DNA of 64,000 nucleotides from Phreatobacter oligotrophus (GCF_003046185.1 NZ_PZZL01000001.1:725222-789221); one strand, 5' to 3'; positions 46,632-56,260 are shown, counted from the stretch's first letter. Translations and numbers: made by a program. The notes: generated by a model not told the origin, from the sequence alone.

Positions 46632-47894
46632 TCAGGCGTCCCAGCGCACGGCGGCCACGTGCCGGGCGAGCTCGGCATCGGTCTCGTGCCGGGCCGCATC
46701 GAAGGCCTCGCGGCCCATCCGCTCATATTTCCAGCTGTCGCTGATCTCGCGGAAATGCCGGTAGCTGAACTCCCGCGTCATCAGGCGCGAGGCGAGATGG
46801 CCGCCGATGGAATGGATCTTCCACTGTTGGCCATCGGGAATGCGGTGCGGGACCAGGGTCCATTTCGGCGGGCAGCGATCGCCATCGACGGTCAGGACAC
46901 CGAACTTGCGGACGGGGCGCTCGCGCCGCGTCACCGTGTAGTCCTTGTGCCGGCGCCCGGGACGGGCCGGCGGCGGCTCCTCGCCGTCGAGGCCGATGAC
47001 CCATCGTCCGGTGTAGCGGAGCACGCCGGTGCGCGAGGCCTCGGCCGCCGCGAAGAGGCTGCGGCCGCCCATGGGCAGGATGAATTCGTCGACATCGGAG
47101 CACTGGACGCCCGCCGCCGCCTCGAGGAAGCGACGACGGCCGTGCTCCCAGACGCCATGCTGGCCGAAATCGGAATCCCACCAGCGCGTCGCGTCCCACC
47201 CCTGCGGGCCGAACTTGTAGGGCCAGTCCACCACCCGCACGGCGGCGATGCCGTCGAGCCCGGGGAGGGCTGCCGCGAGGTCGTCCGGCGAGTAGCGCGT
47301 CGAGCCGTTGTCGTAGATCAGCACCGCGTCGGCGCCATGGACGTCCCGGGAGAAACGCACCCAGTCGAGGATCCAGGCGATGTCGTTGTTGCGGGACTGG
47401 GTGAACATCACGCGGCGACCGGCGAAGATGTCCACCTCGCTCGGCTGGATCGCAATCTCCACCGTGCCGAAGGACGCGTTGAGGACAAGACGGTCCGTGC
47501 CGTCGGGAGCCGTCACATGGACCTGGCCATGGCGGTCCAGCTCGCGGATCTCGAACGGGCAGTCCAGTCCGGAGGGCAGGGCGGTGATGCGGGCCTGTTC
47601 GAGCGCCGGCTTGAGGTTCAGGAAGGGCGGGCCGAGCAGCACGATACGGCCGCGCGATCCCATGAATGCGTCGTAGAACAGCGTCTCGGCGTCGAATTTG
47701 TCGAGATAGTCCGGCTCGCGCGCCTCGACCGGGCGCGGCGGTTCGCGCCGCGCGGCGCTGAAGGCCGTCAGCGAGGTCGCCACCGGACGCAGCACCTCGA
47801 CGCGCGCGGCATGACGGATCACGGATCGGTCCCCCCTGGTCGCCGGACCTTGGAACAGCGGGCGCGCCGGTGTCAAAGACGCCGCATCGCTCAT
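46632..47894 (-). CDS. Glycosyltransferase, GT92/GT2-like
   Basis: The 420-residue product has FTQSRNNDIAWILDWVRFSRDVHGADAVLIYDNGSTRY, as in glycosyltransferase family 92 and Glyco_tranf_2_4 proteins, and the metal-binding SDVDEFILP. Likely adds a sugar in the repeat unit. Start at 47894 overlaps the WecG/TagA stop as ATGA; the codon at 47990 would overlap the upstream gene and lacks support. Last gene of the minus-strand run deacetylase-Wzz-WecG-GT. Confidence 0.8.
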   Translation of the reverse strand: MSDAASLTPARPLFQGPATRGDRSVIRHAARVEVLRPVATSLTAFSAARREPPRPVEAREPDYLDKFDAETLFYDAFMGSRGRIVLLGPPFLNLKPALEQARITALPSGLDCPFEIRELDRHGQVHVTAPDGTDRLVLNASFGTVEIAIQPSEVDIFAGRRVMFTQSRNNDIAWILDWVRFSRDVHGADAVLIYDNGSTRYSPDDLAAALPGLDGIAAVRVVDWPYKFGPQGWDATRWWDSDFGQHGVWEHGRRRFLEAAAGVQCSDVDEFILPMGGRSLFAAAEASRTGVLRYTGRWVIGLDGEEPPPARPGRRHKDYTVTRRERPVRKFGVLTVDGDRCPPKWTLVPHRIPDGQQWKIHSIGGHLASRLMTREFSYRHFREISDSWKYERMGREAFDAARHETDAELARHVAAVRWDA

Positions 47895-48715
47895 GATGAC
47901 CGCGTCGCCATCAGCCAGATGGCCTTCGGGTTGGTGACGGCATAGCGCCAGAACAGGCGGCGCGGCTCCAGCCAGATGCGGAAGGCCCATTCGAGCGAGG
48001 CCCGCTGCATCCAGTCCGGCGCCCGGCGGTTGGTGCCGGAGAGGAAATTGAACAGGCCGCCGGAGGTCTTGATCATCCCGACCTGGGACAGGCGGTCGCC
48101 GAAGCGGGCGACGAAGCGCTGCTCATGCGGCACGCCCATGGCGAGCCAGAGGATGTCGGGCGCCAGGGCGTCGATCTCCGCGATCTTGGCGTCCAGGGCC
48201 TCGCCTTTCAGGAAGCCGTGGCAATGGCCGACCAGCCGCAGGCGCGGATAGGCGGCCCGGACATTGGCGACGGCCTTCTCGACCTCATCGGCCGTGGCGC
48301 CGAGCATGTAGAAGGTGGTGCCCGTCTCCTCCGCCCGGCGGGCGACGTCATGGAACAGGTCGGTGGTGGCGACGCGCTCGGGCAGGGCCGTGTGGCAGCG
48401 ATAGCGGGAGGCAAGCACGAGCGGCTGTCCGTCGGCGACGATCTGGTCGGCCATGCCGATGAGGCCGGCGAGCTCCGCATCGGACGAGGCGCGGGCGATC
48501 ACCTCGCCATTGGCCGAGGTGAGGTAGAGCGGCCTGCGGCCGCGCCGCCTCTCGCACGCGGCGCGGATCATCCAGTCGGCCGTCGCCGCTCGATCGAGGA
48601 CGGCGATGGGCAGGCCGCCGACCGTGACGGTCGGGATGGCGGCGAAGGCCTCATCGAAGGCCTCGCCGAGCCCGATCGCCGGCGGAGCCATCGTCGTGGG
48701 ACCGGTCATCGCCAT
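47891..48715 (-). CDS. WecB/TagA/CpsF-family glycosyltransferase
   Basis: The 274-residue product has the family marks LYLTSANGEVIARAS, QIVADGQPLVLAS, FYMLGATADEVEKAVANVRAAYPRLRLVGHCHGF and LWLAMGVPHEQRFVAR. Such enzymes (GT26) add N-acetylmannosaminuronic acid or similar sugars to lipid-linked intermediates. ATG 48715 is chosen; ATG 48709, six bases after GGAG, and GTG 48727, overlapping the upstream stop as GTGA, are alternatives. Confidence 0.9.
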   Translation of the reverse strand: MAMTGPTTMAPPAIGLGEAFDEAFAAIPTVTVGGLPIAVLDRAATADWMIRAACERRRGRRPLYLTSANGEVIARASSDAELAGLIGMADQIVADGQPLVLASRYRCHTALPERVATTDLFHDVARRAEETGTTFYMLGATADEVEKAVANVRAAYPRLRLVGHCHGFLKGEALDAKIAEIDALAPDILWLAMGVPHEQRFVARFGDRLSQVGMIKTSGGLFNFLSGTNRRAPDWMQRASLEWAFRIWLEPRRLFWRYAVTNPKAIWLMATRSS

Positions 48716-48723
48716 CTCCACCC

Positions 48724-50214
48724 TCACTGGACGAGCCTGGCCAGCGGGGCCCGCGTCACCGGCTCGGCCGCACGGCGACGGGTGGGCGCCGGGCCCGAAC
48801 CGCCGCGCAGCAGGGCCGCGAGGAGGGCAAGGCCGACGCCGAGACCGCCGCCGAGCACCAGGCCGGCCAGGGCCATGACCACGCCGCGCGGCGGGAAGAC
48901 GCGATCCCGCGGCGGCTGGGCGACCGTGATGATGCGGGCATTGTTGGTGTCGACGCGCTCCAGCTCGCTCGTCTCGCGGGAGCGGGCGAGGAAGGCCTGG
49001 AGCAGGTTCCGGTTCACGTCGACCTCGCGCTGTAATTCGCGCAGCTGGACGAAGGCCTGGCCGGCATCCGAGGTCTGGCGCGACAGGTCATCGACAAGGC
49101 GGCGCTGGGCGGCCTCGGCCGAGCGGGCGCGATCGAGATCGGCGCGCGCGGCCTGCGCGATACGGCCCAGTTCCTCCATGATGGCGCGCTCGAGATCGGA
49201 GACCTGCGCCTGGGCGTTGCGGACGACCGGATGGCGCGGACCGAACTCGGTCTGGACATCGGCGAGGCGGCGGCGCGCCTCGGCCTGCTGGCCACGCAGG
49301 GCGGCGATCGTCGGCGAGAGAACGGCTTCGGGCAGCGCGCCGGCCTGGCTGGCGACACGCAGCGAGGCCTGGATCTGCTCCTGGCGGGCCTGGGCCTCGG
49401 AGACGCGGGCCTGGGCCTGGGCGAGCTGGGTATTGGCTTCGGTTAGCTGCTGCTCCGACACGAGCTGCGTGCGGGTGCCGAACAGGCCGTTGCGGCGGCG
49501 GAAGTCCTCCACCCGCTCCTCGGCATTGCGGACCCGGCTGCGCAGTTCATCGAGACGGTTGGTCAGCGACTGCGTTGCGCGACGGGCCGCATCCGCCCGG
49601 GCCGCGGTCTGGCTGTCGATATAGGCGTGGGCGACCGCATTGGCGAGGCGCGCGGCCTTGTCAGGATCGGCGGCGCGGACCGTCACCTCGATGACGAAGG
49701 TGCGCTCGGGCCGGCGGACGATGACGCGGTCATAGAGCGCATTGAGCGCCAGGCGCTCGCGCTGCTCGAGGCTTTCCTCAGCCGTGCGGCCCATGCCGAT
49801 GGACTTGAGCAGGCCGACGGCCCAGGACGCGCCGCCCTGGCCGTTGAACTCGGGATCCTCGGTCAGCCGCTCGCTGTCGATCACCCGCGAGAGCACGCTC
49901 TGCGAGGTGACGATGCGCGCCTGGCTCTCGACGAAATTGATGGCGGTGTTGGAATCCTGCTGGCGGGGGGTCAGCTCGTTGTCGAAGACCTGCAGACCGC
50001 GGGGATCGACGAAGATCTGCGCCGTCGAGACGAAGCGCGGCGTCATGATGCGCGAGGCACCATAGGCGAGGATGCCGCCGATGATGGCGAGCACCACGAT
50101 GGCGAGCCAGTAGCGCATCACCTCGCCGATCAGGCCGGCAGGGGCGGCCGTCGGCCGCGGGGCGGCAGCAGCGGGAGCGGGGGCGGGCTTATCCGGACGA
50201 CCGTCGTCATACAT
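48724..50214 (-). CDS. Wzz/GumC-type polysaccharide chain-length protein
   Basis: A 496-residue protein with two flanking transmembrane helices (about 35-55: YWLAIVVLAIIGGILAYGAS, and about 440-465: GVVMALAGLVLGGGLGVGLALLAALL) and a long coiled coil between (200-420, Arg/Ala/Glu-rich). N-terminal Wzz block RFVSTAQIFVDPRGLQVF and the C-terminal PPRDRVFPPRGV are typical of the polysaccharide co-polymerase family. No C-terminal tyrosine-kinase domain. It controls chain length and links synthesis to export. Downstream overlap with the WecG gene as GTGA/ATG. Confidence 0.9.
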   Translation of the reverse strand: MYDDGRPDKPAPAPAAAAPRPTAAPAGLIGEVMRYWLAIVVLAIIGGILAYGASRIMTPRFVSTAQIFVDPRGLQVFDNELTPRQQDSNTAINFVESQARIVTSQSVLSRVIDSERLTEDPEFNGQGGASWAVGLLKSIGMGRTAEESLEQRERLALNALYDRVIVRRPERTFVIEVTVRAADPDKAARLANAVAHAYIDSQTAARADAARRATQSLTNRLDELRSRVRNAEERVEDFRRRNGLFGTRTQLVSEQQLTEANTQLAQAQARVSEAQARQEQIQASLRVASQAGALPEAVLSPTIAALRGQQAEARRRLADVQTEFGPRHPVVRNAQAQVSDLERAIMEELGRIAQAARADLDRARSAEAAQRRLVDDLSRQTSDAGQAFVQLRELQREVDVNRNLLQAFLARSRETSELERVDTNNARIITVAQPPRDRVFPPRGVVMALAGLVLGGGLGVGLALLAALLRGGSGPAPTRRRAAEPVTRAPLARLVQ

Positions 50215-50334
50215 GGCGATGTTGTCTCCTGGATCCTCCGGGAGGGAGCAATGGCGCCCGTCCCGGATCGGAACACGTGAACTCTGTCGTTCTCCTGCTG
50301 CGCAAGGACGGGACCATCCCGTTCTGTGCCAATT

Positions 50335-51162
50335 TCAAGCGATGCCACACGCGTCGAGGGCCTCTGCCACCGGCATGATGGCGATGTCGCGGTCGAGCGC
50401 GCCGGCGACCGCCGCCTCGAGGATCCGCGCCGTCGTCCCGTAGGGGGTCGGGTTGTCGCAGACGTCGTGGGTGAAGAGCACGAGCCAGCCGCCGTCCCGC
50501 ACCAGGCGGTCGAGCCAGGCCTCCATCGGGACAGCGGCCAGCGACCGCTCGCTGATCTCCACCGACTTCAGGAAATCGAGATCGGTGCGTCCCAAATTGA
50601 TGCCGGCCATGACCGAGCGGCTGGCCCTCACCGTTTGCGACAGCCAGCGCTTTTGCGGCAGGCCGCAGATTCCATAGGGGTAGGCGTAGGATTCGTTGGA
50701 ACGGCCCGGGACGAGCCGGCGCAGGGCCGCCCGATTGGCGGCCAGATCGGCGGCGAAGGCGCCCGCCGTCATCGCCGCGGCCGGGCGATGGGCGTGGCCA
50801 TGCAGCGCCATCTCGTGCCCGCGCGAGGAGAGGTCGACGACCGCATCGGCGCCCGCCACGGTCCAAAGGTCGCTGTGACGGTCGAACAGGCCGGAGGCGA
50901 CATAGAAGGTGCCACGGACCCCGTGGGCCTCGAGGATGCGGCTCCCCTCGACGCTGGCCGAGCGCGGGAAGTCATCGAAGGTGATGGAGAGGATGGGTCT
51001 CGCCGGCCGGACGTCGCCGGTGCGGAAGGCGATGCGTCGGCCCACCGCATGACTGACGCGCGCGAGAAGGCCGCCGTCGCGGGCCGCGGTGGCGTCGTCG
51101 GGGCCGATGGGCGCTGTCTGCGTGGCTGTTCGGACCGGCGTCGTCGTTTCAGTTTGCGTCAC
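50335..51162 (-). CDS. Polysaccharide deacetylase (NodB homology domain)
   Basis: A 275-residue CE4-family protein: metal site TFDDFPRS (D63-D64) and HGHAHRP (H121-H125), with PYGICGLPQKR and LVLFTHDV farther on. It probably removes N- or O-acetyl from the polysaccharide. No clear signal peptide, so it may act in the cytoplasm on lipid-linked or soluble precursors. It heads the minus-strand run towards Wzz, 120 bases away, and is divergent from the GT2 gene. Confidence 0.88.
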   Translation of the reverse strand: MTQTETTTPVRTATQTAPIGPDDATAARDGGLLARVSHAVGRRIAFRTGDVRPARPILSITFDDFPRSASVEGSRILEAHGVRGTFYVASGLFDRHSDLWTVAGADAVVDLSSRGHEMALHGHAHRPAAAMTAGAFAADLAANRAALRRLVPGRSNESYAYPYGICGLPQKRWLSQTVRASRSVMAGINLGRTDLDFLKSVEISERSLAAVPMEAWLDRLVRDGGWLVLFTHDVCDNPTPYGTTARILEAAVAGALDRDIAIMPVAEALDACGIA

Positions 51163-51218
51163 AATTCAATCCCTCGCCCGCGGGCGTCGAACGCGTTGAC
51201 CTGTTTTCGCACAGTTTA

Positions 51219-51231
51219 CGGTACGTTACCG
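51219..51231. promoter_or_regulatory. Palindrome in divergent polysaccharide promoter
   Basis: CGGTA and TACCG (51219-51223, 51227-51231) are perfect arms around CGT, located between the deacetylase start (51162) and the GT2 start (51254). Position fits an operator controlling both halves of the locus. Prediction only. Confidence 0.3.
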
Positions 51232-51253
51232 GCCCACCGCGATAACATCAGCA

Positions 51254-52378
51254 ATGGATGCGCCAGCCTCGCGGTCGCGGGGATCGTCGGACGGCAAGGA
51301 CCTTGCTCTGACAGGCTCAAACGGCCCCGAACCCGTGCCTCGCGCGCCGGTTCTGAACCAGGATGGAACGGTGACCCTCACCATGTCCCCCGACGAGACA
51401 TCCGCCACGCGACCCTTGGGCACCGTGCGCAGCCCGCTCCTCGAAGCCGCGGCCGTCCGCGCGGTCGTCGTGGTGCCGACCTTCCGGCGCCCGGCCATGC
51501 TCGACGAGACGCTGGCCTCGCTGGCCGCCCAGCGGACGAGCCGCGCCTTCGCGGTCGTCGTGGTGGAGAACGAAGCTTCTGGCCGCGAAGGCCTTGCCGT
51601 CGCCGCCCGCTGGCTCGCCGGCGGCGCCCTCAGGGGCGAAGCGATCGTTGAAACCTCACAGGGTAATGTCCACGCGATCAATGCCGGCTTCGCCCATGCT
51701 CTCGCCAGCTTCCCCGCAGCGACACATGTCCTGATGATCGACGACGACGAGGTCGCGAGCCCCGATTGGCTGGAGCTGATGGTCGCTGCCGCCGAGCGCG
51801 AGGATGCCGATGTCGTCGGTGGTCCGGTCGTTCCGCGGTTCCAGGCCGACGCGCCTTCGGTCCTGCGCCGTCATCCCGTCTTCTGGCCGAGCCACCATCG
51901 CACCGGCGCGGTGCCGATGATCTACGGCACCGGCAATTGCCTGATGCACCGGCGCGTTTTCGAACGCCTCGGCGCAAGGCCGCTTGATCCCCGCTTCAAC
52001 TTCCTGGGCGGCGGCGACATGGACTTCTTCACCCGCTGTCGCCTGGCCGGCTTCCGCTCCTGGTGGGTGGAGGAGGCGCTGATCACCGAGACCGTTCCGG
52101 CCGAGCGCGCCCGCATCGCATGGGTCATGAAGCGGGGCCTGCGCATTGGTTCGATCAACCGCGCAGTGGACCTCAAGCGCTCCGGCGAGGCAGGCCGCTG
52201 GAAGATCGTCGCCAAGGACCTTGCCATCGTGCCGCTGGCCTTTGTCCGGGCCACGGTGACGCTGCTGCGCACCGGCAACCCGGTGGTCGCGGCCCATCCG
52301 CTCGCCGTCTCGGCCGGGCGGATCGGAGCCTGGTTCGGTGTCGAGCAACAGCCCTACAAGGCCGGAGCCACCACGTGA
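51254..52378 (+). CDS. Family 2 glycosyltransferase
   Basis: The 374-residue GT-A enzyme has VVVVPTFRRPAMLDETLASL near residue 71, the metal motif VLMIDDDEVASPDW and GTGNCLMHRRVFERLGARPLDPRFNFLGGGDMDFFTRCR. It adds a sugar in the repeat unit. The first 45 residues are unstructured, so ATG 51383 is an alternative start; neither has a clear ribosome-binding site. Its stop overlaps the next gene's GTG start as GTGA. Confidence 0.88.
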   Translation: MDAPASRSRGSSDGKDLALTGSNGPEPVPRAPVLNQDGTVTLTMSPDETSATRPLGTVRSPLLEAAAVRAVVVVPTFRRPAMLDETLASLAAQRTSRAFAVVVVENEASGREGLAVAARWLAGGALRGEAIVETSQGNVHAINAGFAHALASFPAATHVLMIDDDEVASPDWLELMVAAAEREDADVVGGPVVPRFQADAPSVLRRHPVFWPSHHRTGAVPMIYGTGNCLMHRRVFERLGARPLDPRFNFLGGGDMDFFTRCRLAGFRSWWVEEALITETVPAERARIAWVMKRGLRIGSINRAVDLKRSGEAGRWKIVAKDLAIVPLAFVRATVTLLRTGNPVVAAHPLAVSAGRIGAWFGVEQQPYKAGATT

Positions 52379-53688
52379 GCGTCTTCACCGACACGCGCCT
52401 CATTCGCCTGCCAGCGGACGAACTCGCCGAGTTGATGCGCTGGGGCCGCCTCGCGGTCTTTGCCGGCACGCTGCTCCTCGCCTGGATCACGCTCGAGCCT
52501 TTCGCCGACTTGACGAACACCGACGTCCTCGAGCTCGCCACGGGCCGCGACGGCGCGACCTACCTCGCCTATGGCCTGCTCGCGGCAGCCGGCACGGCCA
52601 TCGTCCTGTTGACCCAGCCGCGGCTGCTGGCGAGCCTCCTCCATCCGCTGTGGATCCTGCTCGGCGCCTGGCTCTGCGTGACCGTCGTCACTTCGGCGGA
52701 TCCGAACCTGTCGATGAAGCGGCTGGTCCTCTTCTTCCTGCTGGCGTTGCTCTGCGCGACGCTGTTCCTGATGCCGCGGGGCCGCAAGCAGATGGCGCTG
52801 CTGCTGGTGGTCGCCGCCGCCGTGGTGACGGTGCTCTCGCTGGTCGGCGTGGCGCTGATGCCGGAACTCTCGATCCACCAGGCGACCGATGTCGGCGAGC
52901 CGCAGCTCGCGGGCGACTGGCGCGGCGTCTTCGCCCACAAGAACACCACCGGCGCCATCTTCGCGATGATCATCTTCATGATGATCTTCGCCATCCGCGC
53001 CGGCCATGGGCTGGCGGCCGGGCCGGTGCTGGCCGCCTCCGTGCTGATCGTTGCCATGTCGGGCGCCAAGAGCTCCACCATGCTCTTCGTCGGCGCCATG
53101 CTGATCGCCATCCTGGTGCAGCGCATCCGCAGCGGCCTCGTGATCGGCGCCATCGCCTTCGCTCCGCTCGTCGTGCTGTCGGTCCTCGGCCCGGGCTCCG
53201 TGGTCAGCGACGCCATCGCCAGCGTGGTCCAGAAGCTGCCCTTCGATGCCACCTTCACCGGGCGCGCCGATATCTGGGAGCTGGCGCTCGAGAAGATTGC
53301 CGAAAGGCCACTGACCGGCTGGGGCTACCAGGCCTACTGGGCGCTGGAGAGCACCCGTTTCGGCCAGGAAGACACGACCCAGTGGGCCGGCCATGCCGCC
53401 CATGCCCATAACGGCTATATCGATGCGGCGCTCAACATGGGCCTTCCGGGGCTTGCCCTGACGCTTGTCGTCTTCGTCATCATGCCGCTGCGCAACTATC
53501 TCGTGGCCCGCCGCGGCGGCGCCGACCCGGCGCTGCTGCTGATGCTCCTGCAAATCTGGCTCTTCGGCGTCTATCTGTCGGTGATGGAGAGCTTCATGTA
53601 CCTGCGCTTCCATCCGACCTGGATCACCTTCCTCTTTGCGGTCTTCGGCCTGCATTATCTGGCGAGGCGGCCGCATGTTGCGCCCTGA
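52375..53688 (+). CDS. O-antigen ligase/Wzy-type polymerase
   Basis: A 437-residue membrane protein with about ten to eleven helices and the Wzy_C/O-antigen-ligase loop GDWRGVFAHKNTTGAIFAMIIF and GRADIWELALEKIAERPLTGWGY. It would polymerise or ligate the repeat units in the periplasm. GTG at 52375 overlaps the GT2 stop as GTGA. It ends 14 bases inside the GT4-like gene. Confidence 0.88.
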   Translation: MSVFTDTRLIRLPADELAELMRWGRLAVFAGTLLLAWITLEPFADLTNTDVLELATGRDGATYLAYGLLAAAGTAIVLLTQPRLLASLLHPLWILLGAWLCVTVVTSADPNLSMKRLVLFFLLALLCATLFLMPRGRKQMALLLVVAAAVVTVLSLVGVALMPELSIHQATDVGEPQLAGDWRGVFAHKNTTGAIFAMIIFMMIFAIRAGHGLAAGPVLAASVLIVAMSGAKSSTMLFVGAMLIAILVQRIRSGLVIGAIAFAPLVVLSVLGPGSVVSDAIASVVQKLPFDATFTGRADIWELALEKIAERPLTGWGYQAYWALESTRFGQEDTTQWAGHAAHAHNGYIDAALNMGLPGLALTLVVFVIMPLRNYLVARRGGADPALLLMLLQIWLFGVYLSVMESFMYLRFHPTWITFLFAVFGLHYLARRPHVAP

Positions 53689-54736
53689 CGCGCCGGCCCG
53701 GCTTGACGTCCTCGTCTCGGACTCAGCCGCGCCCTGCGGCGTCGAGGCCTTTGCCCGCCGCCTCGCCGCAACCGCCGGCGACCGCGCCGCGACCCGGCCG
53801 CTGGGGTCGCGCCTGCCGGCGGAGCGAGGCGTCCTCGTTCTGAACCTGCCCGTGGTTGCCTGGAAAAAGCGCCTCGTCGAGCCGATCACCGCCGCCGCGA
53901 GCGCCCGCGCCGCCGGCCGCCCGGTTCTCATTGTCCTGCATGAATGGGCCGACCTCGACTGGAAGCGGCGGGCGAGCTATGCGCCGCTCCTGCCGCTGGC
54001 CTCGGCCATTCTCTTCTCCTCGCCCGAAGTGGCCGCGCAGTTCGCCGCGAGCCCGCAATCGCGCCTCGCCCCGCGGCGCCGGGGGATCGTTCCCATTCCG
54101 CCGAACGTCATCCTGCCGGAGCGCCTAACCGAGACGGCGCTGAGCCGGCTCATAGCCTCCGAGCGCCATCGCGGCCGGCTCGTGCTTGGCCATTTCGGCT
54201 CGATCTATCCGCGCAAGCAGTCGTCCCAGATCCTCGACCTGGTGGCGGCCCTGGTCCAGCGCGGCGCCAATCCCTTCGCCGTCTTCCTCGGCTCCTTCGT
54301 CAAGGGGCAGGACGACGTGGAGGGCGACTTCCGCGCCCGCGCGAAAGCGCTCGGCGTCGAGGATCGCATCCATGTCAGCGGCTACATCGCCGATGACGCG
54401 GATCTCTTCGCGGCCTTCGCCGAGGTGGATGTCTTCGCCTATCTCTTTGCCGAAGGCCTCACCAGCCGGCGCGGCAGCGTCCTCGCCTGCGCCATGTCGG
54501 GCCGGCCGGTGGTCGTCAACGCGCCCGAAACGGCCGGCGCCTTCGACCATCACCCGACCTATCGCCGCCTGCTCGAGGAAGGGCGGCTGCGGCTCGTGCC
54601 CACCCATGCCGGCCTCGATCAGGTGGCCGAGGCCGTCGAGGCCGCCGCCGTGGCGCCGCGCCTGCCGGGTTGCCTCGATGTCGACGGCGCCTGGCGCGAT
54701 GCGCTAGCCGCGGTCGACGCCGTGATGGCGGCCTGA
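53675..54736 (+). CDS. Glycosyltransferase, GT4-like
   Basis: The 353-residue product has a GT-B C-terminal half: GRLVLGHFGSIYPRKQSSQILDLVAALVQ, IHVSGYIADDADLFAAFAEVDVFAYLFAEGLTSRRGSVLACAMSGRPVVVN, which matches group 1 glycosyltransferases (nucleotide-sugar site). The N-terminal half is weakly conserved (LHEWADLDW). Start at 53675 overlaps the polymerase by 14 bases, consistent with coupling. Followed by a bidirectional terminator. Confidence 0.82.
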   Translation: MLRPDAPARLDVLVSDSAAPCGVEAFARRLAATAGDRAATRPLGSRLPAERGVLVLNLPVVAWKKRLVEPITAAASARAAGRPVLIVLHEWADLDWKRRASYAPLLPLASAILFSSPEVAAQFAASPQSRLAPRRRGIVPIPPNVILPERLTETALSRLIASERHRGRLVLGHFGSIYPRKQSSQILDLVAALVQRGANPFAVFLGSFVKGQDDVEGDFRARAKALGVEDRIHVSGYIADDADLFAAFAEVDVFAYLFAEGLTSRRGSVLACAMSGRPVVVNAPETAGAFDHHPTYRRLLEEGRLRLVPTHAGLDQVAEAVEAAAVAPRLPGCLDVDGAWRDALAAVDAVMAA

Positions 54737-54764
54737 GGCGAGGCTCCAGATCCTGAAAACCAAG

Positions 54765-54792
54765 AAGGCCGCGGATCGCTCCGCGGCCTTTT
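54765..54792. terminator. Bidirectional terminator at end of polysaccharide locus
   Basis: An 11-base perfect stem (54765-54775, 54780-54790), loop TCGC and TT, between convergent genes. Confidence 0.9.
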
Positions 54793-54817
54793 GGATGTGC
54801 TGCGCCAGTGCGCGTGG

Positions 54818-56260
54818 TCAGAAGGCGTTGTCGTAGGCCTTCCGCGAGAACACCGTGCGGAACAGGATCTCGATGTCGAGCAGGATCGACCAGTTGTCGA
54901 TGTAGAACAGGTCGTGCTCGACGCGGGCCTTCATCTTGGCGTCGGTGTCGGTCTCGCCGCGCAGGCCGTGGACCTGAGCCCAGCCGGTGATGCCCGGCTT
55001 GACGTTGTGACGGCGGGCATAGAGCGCGATGCGGTCGTCGAACTCGCGGTCATGGGCGATGGCGTGGGGGCGGGGGCCCACCAGCGACATCTGACCGGCC
55101 AGCACGTTGAGGAGCTGCGGCAGCTCGTCGAGGTTCCAGCGGCGCAACACGCGGCCGACGCGGGTCACGCGCTGGTCGTTGCGGGTCGCCTGCCGCACCA
55201 CGTCGCCGTCGTCCATGACGGTCATGGTGCGGAACTTCACGATCTGGAATTCGCGCTGGTTGAAGCCGAGGCGCCGCTGGCGGAACAGCACCGGGCCGGA
55301 GCTGTCCAGCTTGATGGCGATGGCGATGACGAGCAGGACCGGCGTGAACATGAACAGCGCGAAGGAGCCGAGCGCGAGGTCGAGGGCACGCTTCAGCATG
55401 ACCTCGCCCGCGGTCAGCGGCGGCCGGCCGAGCTGCAGGCTGGCAATGCCGCCGGCCTTGGCGATGTGGATGTCCTGGAAGCGGTCGAAGATGCGCTCGG
55501 GGCCGAGATGGATGGTCACCGGGATGCGCATGAAGCCGTCGACGAGGCGGTCGATCGTCTCGGTCTCCGACCAGGGCACGATGATCAACACGTCGTCGAG
55601 CTGCATGTCGCGCGCCTGGGTAGCGATGCGGGCGATGTCGTCGCGGCTCACCGGGCCGCCGGCGGGGGCGAGCAGGCCCGTGCCGGCAATGTGCATGCCG
55701 GCATTCCAGGGCTGGTAGCGCATCGCGAAGGCGGTGACGTCCTCCTCGCGGCCGACCAGCATGACCCGGCGCGCCGGGATGATGCCGATCTTCGAGCCCA
55801 GCGTCATCATCCGCCGGGCCGCGCCACGGGCGATGAAGATGGCGGGCAGGCCGACAACGAAGCTCAGCGTCACCGCGACGCGCGAGAAGTTCTCGGTCGT
55901 CTTGGTGGCGAAGGCGAAGGCGATGAGGATGACGAAGGTCGCGCTCCACAGCGTCAGCGTCGTGCCGAAATCGCGGCGCACGCCGACATAATGGCCGATC
56001 TGGTACTGGCCGCGGACGGCGTTCAGCAGCACGAAGGTGCTGGCGAGGACGGCCGCCAGGGCCACCTGCGACTGCGAGGTCCACCATTCGCCGCTGGAGG
56101 CGCGGGCATAGAGGATGGAGATGAGGAAAGAGGTGCCGGCAATGACCATCCAGTCGATGGCGCCGGTGGCGAGTTTCAGCGCGAACCGTGTCCAGGCATA
56201 GCCGCCCCGATTGCGCCGGGTGATGGCGCCAGCCGCGAGATCCAGTTCCTTCAACGTCAT
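54818..56260 (-). CDS. Undecaprenyl-phosphate sugar phosphotransferase (WcaJ/PssY type)
   Basis: The 480-residue product has four to five N-terminal helices, a nucleotide/CoA-binding-like middle domain and the bacterial sugar transferase catalytic domain: KRALDLALGSFALFMFTPVLL, FRQRRLGFNQREFQIVKFRTM, NLDELPQLLNVLAGQMSLVGPRPHA and PGITGWAQVHGLRGET. It starts the repeat unit by moving glucose- or galactose-1-phosphate to undecaprenyl phosphate. It lies 82 bases after the carrier-protein operon on the same strand, so it may be read through from it. Confidence 0.93.
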   Translation of the reverse strand: MTLKELDLAAGAITRRNRGGYAWTRFALKLATGAIDWMVIAGTSFLISILYARASSGEWWTSQSQVALAAVLASTFVLLNAVRGQYQIGHYVGVRRDFGTTLTLWSATFVILIAFAFATKTTENFSRVAVTLSFVVGLPAIFIARGAARRMMTLGSKIGIIPARRVMLVGREEDVTAFAMRYQPWNAGMHIAGTGLLAPAGGPVSRDDIARIATQARDMQLDDVLIIVPWSETETIDRLVDGFMRIPVTIHLGPERIFDRFQDIHIAKAGGIASLQLGRPPLTAGEVMLKRALDLALGSFALFMFTPVLLVIAIAIKLDSSGPVLFRQRRLGFNQREFQIVKFRTMTVMDDGDVVRQATRNDQRVTRVGRVLRRWNLDELPQLLNVLAGQMSLVGPRPHAIAHDREFDDRIALYARRHNVKPGITGWAQVHGLRGETDTDAKMKARVEHDLFYIDNWSILLDIEILFRTVFSRKAYDNAF

